NCBI GenBank assembly: GCA_004552155.1
Contig: SFPF01000005.1
Span: forward strand, 1-17,975
Source: Bacteroidales bacterium
Lineage (GTDB): Bacteria; Bacteroidota; Bacteroidia; Bacteroidales; Bacteroidaceae
Direction of reading: 5' to 3'
DNA length: 17,975 nt
The position numbers were made by a program, and so were the translations under genes. How positions within the stretch are numbered: position 1 is the first letter of the stretch; each line of letters starts with the position of its first letter. Positions 1 through 5,828 of the stretch are shown piece after piece. Below the pieces are notes generated by a model that was not told the DNA's origin, did not search any database, and saw only the letters and a program-made list of their open reading frames with translations.

Positions 1-162
1 TTATGGACTTTTTACGATCACCCAGAAACAGGTCTGCCAAACACGAACAATGGCATTGAAGGTTTGTTCTCGGATATAAAGGGCAAATTAAGGGTTCATC
101 GGGGGATAAGTAAGGATAATCGGAAAAAGTTGTTAGATGAGTACATTATGCGACATTATTAA
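1..162 (+). CDS. Transposase, C-terminal fragment (cut by window edge)
   Basis: Reading from base 1 in frame 1 gives 53 codons ending in TAA at 160-162. The peptide contains LPNTNNGIEGLFSDIK followed by KLRVHRGIS and ends in LDEYIMRHY. The pattern of a TNN..EG segment followed by LK-x-KLR-x-H-x-G resembles the C-terminal end of DDE transposases of the IS256-like, Zn-binding-variant type that are common in Bacteroidetes. The family assignment is from memory of the motif and is moderate at best. The start and the catalytic DDE residues lie outside the window, so I cannot say whether the element is intact. The gene converges on the methyltransferase gene at 249-746, and the IS right end lies between them. 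Confidence 0.65.
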   Translation, partial: LWTFYDHPETGLPNTNNGIEGLFSDIKGKLRVHRGISKDNRKKLLDEYIMRHY

Positions 163-168
163 ACGCAG

Positions 169-202
169 AATCCCTTGGCAGGGCGCGCCCTGCCAAGGGA
201 TT
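169..202. terminator. Perfect 34-bp palindrome after the transposase gene
   Basis: The arm aatcccttggcagggcg (169-185) is followed directly by its exact reverse complement (186-202), starting 7 bases after the transposase stop. As RNA it would form a very stable GC-rich hairpin. A short T run (212-216) lies 9 bases downstream, too far for a textbook intrinsic terminator on the plus strand. It sits between two convergent genes and may stop transcription from either side. It could instead be part of the IS end. Confidence 0.5.
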
Positions 203-204
203 AT

Positions 205-262
205 ATCCTACTTTTTGTCCAATAAGAGAATTTTAGAGTAAAATCATCCTACTTTTTGTCCA
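205..262 (+). repeat. Two direct copies of a 17-base sequence, 41 bp apart
   Basis: The sequence atcctactttttgtcca occurs at 205-221 and again at 246-262. Between them lies a small AT-rich palindrome (atttta-GAG-taaaat, 230-244). Repeated subterminal sequences of this kind are often transposase-binding sites at IS ends. On the minus strand the second copy reads gtggacaaaaagtag, which forms the Val-Asp-Lys-Lys-stop end of the methyltransferase. Confidence 0.6.
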
Positions 263-746
263 CCCTGCCCCTGAAGCCGGTCAGGGAGCGGTTGCTGCCA
301 ATGACGCGATGGCAGGGGATAAGTATGCCGATGCCATTGGCGCCGATAGCCTGTGCCACGGCCCGTACGCCTTTTTCATTGCCAATACTCTTAGCAACTT
401 CCAAGTAGTTTCTCGTTTCTCCGTATGGGATATCGAGCAATGCCCTCCATACCCGGAGCTGAAAAACTGTGCCGACAGGGTGCAACGGAATGTGGAACTC
501 TTTGCGATTGCCTGCAAAATATTCGTCAAGTTGTCTCTTTGCTTGTTCGATAACATAGGAAGGCGCTATTCTGAAATCTGCATTTACGTATCGCCCGATT
601 CTAAGTTTGTTTCGCTCGGCACAAGGCAATCCATTCCAGTCGCACAGGCATAACGCATTGCCCATCGATGCCAAGATGAGATCCCCGCATGGCGAGTGGT
701 AATATTGTATGCTTACTATTTGAGCGGCATTATCTTTTTTCTTCAT
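249..746 (-). CDS. ogt: Methylated-DNA--protein-cysteine methyltransferase (Ogt type), C-terminus apparently truncated
   Basis: The 165-residue product removes alkyl groups from O6-alkylguanine (and O4-alkylthymine) in DNA by irreversible transfer to its own cysteine. The active-site motif IPCHRVIGSNRSLTGF is present, with the acceptor Cys at residue 145. The N-terminal part (YYHSPCGDLILASMGNALCLCDW) matches the ribonuclease-like domain of the family, and QLDEYFAGNRKEF and VWRALLDIPYGET are typical of the DNA-binding domain. Family members normally continue after the conserved GY.GG(L/I)..K stretch with about 8-10 more residues ending in LLELE. Here the protein stops at GFRGRVDKK, inside a sequence duplicated at the neighbouring IS end. 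The catalytic core is intact, so activity is possible but stability is uncertain. ATG at 744-746 was chosen because a good promoter lies just upstream. No separate Ada-type regulatory domain is present. Confidence 0.9.
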   Translation of the reverse strand: MKKKDNAAQIVSIQYYHSPCGDLILASMGNALCLCDWNGLPCAERNKLRIGRYVNADFRIAPSYVIEQAKRQLDEYFAGNRKEFHIPLHPVGTVFQLRVWRALLDIPYGETRNYLEVAKSIGNEKGVRAVAQAIGANGIGILIPCHRVIGSNRSLTGFRGRVDKK

Positions 747-1053
747 GTAAATTAGTGGGCAAATAAAACCTACGTTCTGGTGTAAAGTTAAGACAATGTT
801 TTTAACCTACAAAACATGGTTAATAGGTTGCCGCATTTTTTAGGCTAAGCCTATATGCCCTACATGATTGTCGGAACACTCAAAATGTCGGAAGAGCCTG
901 ATTAAAAACTTTGGTGGTATAGACAAGTACGGAGCGAAGGCTTCGCCGCCTTTATTTATGCAGATAATCCCAAAATGAACAAAAAGACGTTAGCGACGGA
1001 GGGTAAAATAAAACATTAAAAGAATTATTGAACATTTATTAAGGTCAATAGAT
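747..1053. other. Intergenic region between divergent ogt and the araC-type gene
   Basis: Apart from the ogt promoter near its left end, I see no gene. Two small perfect palindromes are present: taggct-a-agccta (around 840-853) and gcgaag-g-cttcgc (934-946). Base composition is AT-rich. The stretch around 860-1000 shows stops in all frames and no recognisable protein remnant. Confidence 0.5.
783..814 (-). promoter_or_regulatory. Putative Bacteroidetes-type promoter for ogt
   Basis: On the minus strand TTTTG (810-814) is followed after 19 bases by TAACTTTA (783-790). This fits the -33/-7 consensus TTTG-N19-TAnnTTTG with one mismatch in the -7 box. Transcription would start about 30 bases before the ATG. 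Confidence 0.5.
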
Positions 1054-1083
1054 ATTATCTTATAAGATAATTCGCTAATTTTG
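1054..1083 (+). promoter_or_regulatory. Promoter with overlapping 18-bp palindromic operator candidate
   Basis: A clear -7 box TAATTTTG lies at 1076-1083, 24 bases before the ATG of the AraC-type gene. Immediately upstream, attatctta-taagataat (1054-1071) is a perfect 18-bp palindrome filling the -33 to -12 region. No good -33 TTG is seen at 19-21 bases. The position suggests an operator where a bound protein would block or replace RNA polymerase contacts. The binding protein is unknown; it could be the downstream regulator. Confidence 0.55.
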
Positions 1084-1106
1084 CAGCAACATTAATAATT
1101 ACTCCT

Positions 1107-2015
1107 ATGGTAGGAATTATAGGTCATATTGACGATAAGGGCACATTGCTTAGCCCAGAGCATGAGTTGCTGGGCTATGCCGATGAAGAGGTGTTTATTG
1201 TCGACAACTTTAAGGACATTCCCAACACCCGCGTTCAGCGTATTCATCAGATAGTTGTGATTATCTGCAAAAGAGGAAAACTGCAAGTGGTGATTGATGG
1301 GAAAGAGCATAGGCTGGCAGCAAAAGATGCCATTGTGCTTTTGCCTAACACCGTGACCGACAGCCTTATGGCTTCGCCTGATGTGAGCATCAGTGCTTTC
1401 GGATTTACGAGTACGCCGCTCGAACGTTCCATCCACAAAGGAAAAGACCTTGTGGATTGTATGCTTTATCTGCATTCGCATCCCGTTACGCAACTCACAG
1501 ATGAAGATTTAGAATTATTCGAAGCCTATTTCACGCTGTTGCGATTAAAGTTGAAGCAGCCGAAGCGCGTATATCACCAAGAATCTATGCGCCGTTTCCT
1601 TGGCAGTTGCTTCTTCGAACTGTTCTCTATCGTCAATCGCAATAGCCGTTTGCAACCCACGGGCGGCATTGCCACGCAGTCGGATTTGCTTTTCCGCCGT
1701 TTCCTCACGCTATTGCAAGAGAATGGCGGCCACGACCGCTCCGTGGTATTTTACGCCCAAAAACTTTGCGTTACGCCCAAGTATCTTTCGTCGGCCGTAA
1801 AGATGGCAAGCGGCAAGACCGCGCTTGTGTGGATTCACGATTTTGCTATTGAGAACATCAAGCAAAGCCTGCGCTATTCCACGCGCACCATTAAGGAAAT
1901 AGCCGAAGAATATAATTTCCCCAATGCTTCCTTCTTTGGCAAATTTGTTAAGTCGCAAATCGGCCTTTCGCCGAAAGAATACAGGCGGAAGCAGACAGAA
2001 CTCACCAATGTATAG
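1107..2015 (+). CDS. AraC-family transcriptional regulator
   Basis: The 302-residue protein has an N-terminal cupin-like sensor domain (about residues 25-110; VVIICKRGKLQVVIDGKEH fits the AraC-binding beta barrel) and a C-terminal pair of helix-turn-helix motifs. The first is at about 213-235 (VVFYAQKLCVTPKYLSSAVK) and the second at about 261-283 (TIKEIAEEYNFPNASFFGKF), followed by the characteristic IGLSPKEYR end. This is the usual length and order for the family. Its effector cannot be deduced. It is the first gene of a probable operon: the S9 peptidase ATG follows 3 bases after its stop, so the regulator probably controls the peptidase and itself. It lacks the Cys-rich Ada zinc domain, so it is not an alkylation sensor despite being divergent from ogt. 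ATG at 1107 lies 24 bases downstream of the -7 box, giving a short leader. Confidence 0.9.
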   Translation: MVGIIGHIDDKGTLLSPEHELLGYADEEVFIVDNFKDIPNTRVQRIHQIVVIICKRGKLQVVIDGKEHRLAAKDAIVLLPNTVTDSLMASPDVSISAFGFTSTPLERSIHKGKDLVDCMLYLHSHPVTQLTDEDLELFEAYFTLLRLKLKQPKRVYHQESMRRFLGSCFFELFSIVNRNSRLQPTGGIATQSDLLFRRFLTLLQENGGHDRSVVFYAQKLCVTPKYLSSAVKMASGKTALVWIHDFAIENIKQSLRYSTRTIKEIAEEYNFPNASFFGKFVKSQIGLSPKEYRRKQTELTNV

Positions 2016-2018
2016 AAT

Positions 2019-3845
2019 ATGAAACAATATTCCATAGAAGAGTTTTTCAGAAACGCGCCAACGGCAGCCTATCAGATTTCGCCCGACGGGCAGCACATTT
2101 CTTACATGTCGCCCTACAAGGATAGGATGAACCTTTTTGTAGTGCCCACCGATGGCGAAACCCTGCCGCGGCAACTCACCTTCGAGACCGAGCGGAGCAT
2201 ACAAGGCTATATGTGGGCGGGCAACGACCGCCTGCTCTTTGCGAAAGACACGGCGGGCGATGAGAACTACCGCCTCTACGGCATCAGCATCGACGGCAGC
2301 TATGAAATTTGCTACACGCCCTTCGAGGGCGTGCGCGCCGGCATTCTCGACGATTTGGAGGACGTGCCCGACGAGGTGTTGATTGAGATGAACAGGCGCA
2401 ACCCCGAAGCGTTCGACCCCTATCGCCTTAATCTCAAAACCGGAGAACTGACGCTGCTTGCCGAAAATCCGGGAAACTATCAAGGGTGGCTCACCGACCA
2501 TGACGGGCATATCCGTGCCGTCACCGCCATTGTGGACGGCGTGAATACGCAGTTGCTCTATCGCGACACGGACGACGAGCCCTTCCGTCCCGTGCTTACC
2601 ACAAACTTCAAGGAGTCGGTGAATTTCCTCCTCTTCACGCCCGACAACCGCAACGTCTACGCCGCCACCAACCTCGGGCGCGACAAAACGGCCCTCGTGG
2701 AAATGAATCCTGCCACGGCAGAGGAGGTGTGCCTGCTCTATGAAGATGAGCAATACGACGTTTCGAGCCTCAACTATTCCCGTCGCCGCAAGAAACTCCT
2801 CAGTTGCTATTGCACGGGCCACCGCGACCCCGTGCGCCATTTCTTCGATGAAGAAGAGCAGGCCTTTCGCGAACGGCTCCGCGCCCTTTTCCCCGGCAAG
2901 CGGGTGGCAATGGCCGATGTGGACAAAGCGGAGGAGCATTATATATTATATGTAGGCAGCGACCGCACGCGCGGTGCCTATTATTATTACGACGATACAA
3001 CCGACACGCTGCGCAAACTCGCCGACCTTGCCCCGCAACTCGCCGAAGCAGACATGGCGGAAATGCACGCCGTGACCTACACCTCGCGCGACGGCCTGCG
3101 CATCGAAGCCTATCTCTCGCTCCCCAGCGGCCTCACGCCCGAAACGGCACGCGCCCTGCCCGTGGTGGTAAATCCCCACGGCGGTCCCTGGGCACGCGAC
3201 AGTTGGGGCTTTTCTTCCGAAACGCAATTCCTGTGCAATAGAGGCTATGCCGTGTTCCAAATGAACTTTCGCGGTTCCACGGGCTACGGTCGCCGTTTCC
3301 TCGAAGCCGGTTACGGGCAATGGGGTCTGCGCATGCAGGACGACATTACCGACGGCGTGGACTGGCTTATCTGCCAAGGCATTGCCGACCCCAAACGCGT
3401 TGCCATTTACGGCGGCAGTTATGGCGGTTACGCCGCCCTTGCCGGTGTGGCGTTCACGCCTGAAAAATATGCCTGCGCCGTAGATTACGTCGGCGTATCC
3501 AATTTGCTCACCTTCCTCGCCACTATCCCGCCGTATTGGAAACCGATGCTGCAAATGATGTATGAGCAGGTGGGCAATCCCGAAACCGACCGCGAGCGTC
3601 TTGAAGCCACTTCGCCCGCCCTCCACGCCGACTGCATCCGTGTGCCGCTCTTTGTGGCGCAGGGTGCCCACGATCCGCGCGTCAATAAGGCCGAGAGCGA
3701 CCAGATGGTAGCGGCATTGCGCCAGCGAGGCGTGCCTGTGGAATATATGGTGAAAGAAAACGAAGGCCACGGTTTCCAAAATCAGGAAAACCGTTTCGAT
3801 TTCTATCGTGCCATGGAGCGTTTCCTTAAAGAGCATCTGCAATAA
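2019..3845 (+). CDS. S9 family peptidase (prolyl oligopeptidase family serine hydrolase)
   Basis: The 608-residue protein has the two-domain layout of S9 peptidases. An N-terminal beta-propeller (about residues 15-340, with blade-like segments such as ISPDGQHISYMSP and WAGNDRLLFAKD) filters access to a C-terminal alpha/beta-hydrolase domain (about 360-608). The catalytic triad is visible: Ser467 in GGSYGGY, Asp552 in GAHDPRVN and His584 in NEGHGF. The oxyanion-hole loop HGGPW is at 387-391. These enzymes cleave short peptides or release dipeptides and acylated residues; the exact specificity cannot be read from sequence. No signal peptide is visible, so it is probably cytoplasmic. It is co-transcribed with the AraC-type regulator 3 bases upstream, and a hairpin terminator lies about 160 bases after its stop. 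GC content rises noticeably relative to the regulator. Confidence 0.92.
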   Translation: MKQYSIEEFFRNAPTAAYQISPDGQHISYMSPYKDRMNLFVVPTDGETLPRQLTFETERSIQGYMWAGNDRLLFAKDTAGDENYRLYGISIDGSYEICYTPFEGVRAGILDDLEDVPDEVLIEMNRRNPEAFDPYRLNLKTGELTLLAENPGNYQGWLTDHDGHIRAVTAIVDGVNTQLLYRDTDDEPFRPVLTTNFKESVNFLLFTPDNRNVYAATNLGRDKTALVEMNPATAEEVCLLYEDEQYDVSSLNYSRRRKKLLSCYCTGHRDPVRHFFDEEEQAFRERLRALFPGKRVAMADVDKAEEHYILYVGSDRTRGAYYYYDDTTDTLRKLADLAPQLAEADMAEMHAVTYTSRDGLRIEAYLSLPSGLTPETARALPVVVNPHGGPWARDSWGFSSETQFLCNRGYAVFQMNFRGSTGYGRRFLEAGYGQWGLRMQDDITDGVDWLICQGIADPKRVAIYGGSYGGYAALAGVAFTPEKYACAVDYVGVSNLLTFLATIPPYWKPMLQMMYEQVGNPETDRERLEATSPALHADCIRVPLFVAQGAHDPRVNKAESDQMVAALRQRGVPVEYMVKENEGHGFQNQENRFDFYRAMERFLKEHLQ

Positions 3846-3865
3846 AGTTTGCCCACTATTTATGA

Positions 3866-4104
3866 CCACGAATTATATTTTTTGCCCACGAATCTCACGA
3901 ATCTACACGAATTTTAGTTTCCGGTTAATTAAGGCGACCTGTTCGGTCGCACGAATTTTCACGAATTCAATATTTCTGGCTACGCAAAATTCGTGTGATT
4001 CGTGCGACCGTACAGGTCGCTTTTTTATTCATTGAAAATGATTCGTGTAGATTCGTGAGATTCGTGGGCATAAAAAAATGTGGGCAAAAAAATATAATAC
4101 GTGG
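3866..4104. repeat. Nested long palindromic intergenic element
   Basis: About 240 bp made of stacked inverted arms. The outer arms 3866-3888 and 4081-4104 are near-perfect (ccacgaattatatttttt paired with its complement). The middle arms 3883-3912 and 4041-4070 are perfect over 30 bp and are built from tandem cacgaat units spaced 9-10 bases. The inner arms 3934-3955 and 3999-4020 match in 21 of 22 positions, and the symmetry continues inward (acgaattttcacgaatt against aattcgtgtgattcgt) to a loop near 3972-3990. Two small hairpins, gcgacc-tgttc-ggtcgc and gcgacc-gtaca-ggtcgc, sit inside opposite arms. No ORF lies within. It resembles a dispersed non-coding palindromic repeat or MITE-like unit rather than a regulatory site. 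Confidence 0.8.
4004..4026 (+). terminator. Intrinsic terminator downstream of the araC-peptidase operon
   Basis: The stem gcgacc (4004-4009) and ggtcgc (4015-4020) with loop gtaca is followed at once by six T residues (4021-4026). This is a textbook intrinsic terminator for plus-strand transcription. It lies inside the larger palindromic element, about 160 bases after the peptidase stop. Confidence 0.7.
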
Positions 4105-4110
4105 ACAAAT

Positions 4111-4118
4111 AATCTTTG
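4111..4118 (+). promoter_or_regulatory. Possible -7 box for the addAB operon
   Basis: AATCTTTG (4111-4118) differs at one position from TAnnTTTG and lies 24 bases before the ATG at 4143, the same spacing as in other genes here. No convincing -33 TTG is seen at standard spacing, so the call is weak. Confidence 0.3.
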
Positions 4119-4142
4119 TAGTTTTCTCCAATTCCTTTCTAT

Positions 4143-5828
4143 ATGTCCCCCCTTCCTTTTCCTCCTAAAATATACCCCGCGTCAGCCGGCACGGGCAAGA
4201 CTTACACGCTCGCAGCCGAGTATATCGCCCTGATGCTTGCCGACACCAGCGCAAAGGCATTCGGCCGAATATTGGCAGTGACCTTTACCAACAAGGCTAC
4301 GGCAGAGATGAAAGAGCGTATCTTGCGCTTCCTTTTCGACCTCGCCAACGGCGGCGGCGACGACGTGCTGCAAAAAGTGATGGAATTCATGCCGCAGCCT
4401 GCCCCGTCGGAGGCCGAAGTGCGCAGCCGCGCTGCAAAGGCGCTTTCCGCCATTGTTCACGATTACGACTTCTTTCGCGTCGAAACCATCGATAGTTTCT
4501 TTTGGTGGCTGCTTTCGGGCGTGACCCACGAACTCGGCATGCCTTCCGGCGTACGTGCTGACATAAATGATAAAGAAGCCGTGCGGCAGGCAGTGGACCG
4601 CCTCATCAAGCAATCTGAAACAGATAAAGAATTGCGCATACAAATGGAGCGGTATGTGCATGAGCGGATTGAAGACGACAAGAACTGGAACTTTAAGAAC
4701 GAACTGCTGAAACTGGCGGGCCAACTCACTTCGAGCGGTTTCCTGAATAAGGAAGAAGAACTTGTTAAGAGTTTGAATAACATTTCTTTCGAAAACTACC
4801 GAAAAGAGATAGGCAATCGCAAAGCCGGCATTGAGCAGCAACTCACAGCCCTGTCCGAAAACCTGCCCCGGGAATTCTCAAACATTATGGGTGATTGGGA
4901 AACAAGGATTTCCAATGCGGGCGATTTCAGCGCCTATGTCCGAAAAATGGGAAACTTTGAAGATTTTACGCCCTCCACTCGTATGCAGAATCGCATCGGT
5001 GATGTGAAGTATTGGCTCAAGGCTGCGGATAAAAAAGACGATTCCGCTAAGGCTGCCGCCGAGCAAATGAGGGCGGTGCTGGCAGAAACCGAAAAAGAGC
5101 GCGCGCGACTAATGCCCGTACTCAACACCTGCGCAATTTGCCTCGACCGGCTCAATCCCCTCAGCCTTTTGCAGCACACACGGAAGGCACTCCAACAGGT
5201 GAACGAAGAGAACAGCCGCGAGATGATAGCCTATGTGCCCTATATCTTCCGCAGCAGCGTTGCTTCCGCTGACGCGCCCTTCGTGCTCGAACGCGCCGGA
5301 AGCCGTTTCGACCATATTATGATCGACGAGTTCCAAGACACCTCCTCCATGCAATGGGAGAATTTCAGGAAACTCCTGCTCGAAAGCATGTCCACGGGCG
5401 GCAAGTGCCTGCTCGTTGGCGACGTGAAGCAGGCCATCTACCGGTTCAGGGGCGGCGACTGGGAGATACTCGAAGGACTTAATAAAGCATATAAGGACAA
5501 AAAGAACGGCGGCGAGGATATTCTCTGCAAAATGCAGACTAATTTCCGCACCGACGAGCGCATAGTGCGTTTCAACAATCAGTTTTTCCCAAAAGCCGCC
5601 GCTGTAATCGACAGTCTCGGAAGCGGCGCGTCGCACGCTGTGGATATTTACGAAGAAGCCGGTTGCCAGGAAGCCAAGCACAAGGGCGATGTCGGCTATG
5701 TGCGCATTGCGGTGTCGTCAAAGCACGGTGCGCCGGCCGAAGACGAAGAAGAGGGCGGGGGAGTGCTCGATGAAATGGCAGAGCAGATGCAAAGGCTGCA
5801 CGCCGACGGGCTTCCTTATCGTTGCTGA
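4143..5828 (+). CDS. addA: AddA-like UvrD/RecB-family helicase-nuclease, N-terminal fragment (frameshifted gene)
   Basis: This 561-codon frame holds the first half of an AddA-type ATP-dependent DNA helicase-nuclease, which unwinds and trims double-strand ends before RecA loading. Superfamily 1 motifs appear in order: Walker A ASAGTGKT (residues 13-20), motif Ia FTNKATAEMKERI, TIDSFF, Walker B IMIDEFQDTSS (Asp395-Glu396), motif III LLVGDVKQAIYRFRGGD and motif IV QTNFRTDERIVRFN. The frame ends in TGA at 5826-5828, shortly after LDEMAEQMQRLHADGLPYR, while the rest of the protein continues in the +1 frame. The two halves together span 3223 bp (about 1070 codons), a plausible family length. The usual ILVR-containing strand expected around the junction is missing in every frame, so this looks like a small deletion plus frameshift rather than a single-base error. 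Without the second half there is no motif V, no motif VI and no nuclease domain. Confidence 0.88.
   Translation: MSPLPFPPKIYPASAGTGKTYTLAAEYIALMLADTSAKAFGRILAVTFTNKATAEMKERILRFLFDLANGGGDDVLQKVMEFMPQPAPSEAEVRSRAAKALSAIVHDYDFFRVETIDSFFWWLLSGVTHELGMPSGVRADINDKEAVRQAVDRLIKQSETDKELRIQMERYVHERIEDDKNWNFKNELLKLAGQLTSSGFLNKEEELVKSLNNISFENYRKEIGNRKAGIEQQLTALSENLPREFSNIMGDWETRISNAGDFSAYVRKMGNFEDFTPSTRMQNRIGDVKYWLKAADKKDDSAKAAAEQMRAVLAETEKERARLMPVLNTCAICLDRLNPLSLLQHTRKALQQVNEENSREMIAYVPYIFRSSVASADAPFVLERAGSRFDHIMIDEFQDTSSMQWENFRKLLLESMSTGGKCLLVGDVKQAIYRFRGGDWEILEGLNKAYKDKKNGGEDILCKMQTNFRTDERIVRFNNQFFPKAAAVIDSLGSGASHAVDIYEEAGCQEAKHKGDVGYVRIAVSSKHGAPAEDEEEGGGVLDEMAEQMQRLHADGLPYRC

Larger units (their letters stand above)
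1..262 (+). mobile_element. Right end of an insertion sequence (boundary uncertain)
   Basis: The segment holds the transposase tail, a perfect 34-bp palindrome (169-202) and two direct copies of a 17-base sequence (205-221 and 246-262). The IS boundary is probably at one of these two copies. The second copy contains the last codons and stop of the methyltransferase gene, which suggests the element inserted into or beside that gene's 3' end. The left end is outside the window, so terminal inverted repeats and target duplication cannot be verified. Confidence 0.45.

Noticed and set aside
249..2015. Divergent ogt and AraC-type genes as a split Ada adaptive-response system
   Set aside because: The AraC protein has a cupin-type sensor domain and lacks the clustered cysteines of the Ada zinc domain, and it is arranged in an operon with a peptidase.
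3866..4104. CRISPR-like repeats (cacgaat units)
   Set aside because: Units are 9-10 bp without unique spacers, and they are arranged as inverted arms. No cas genes are nearby.
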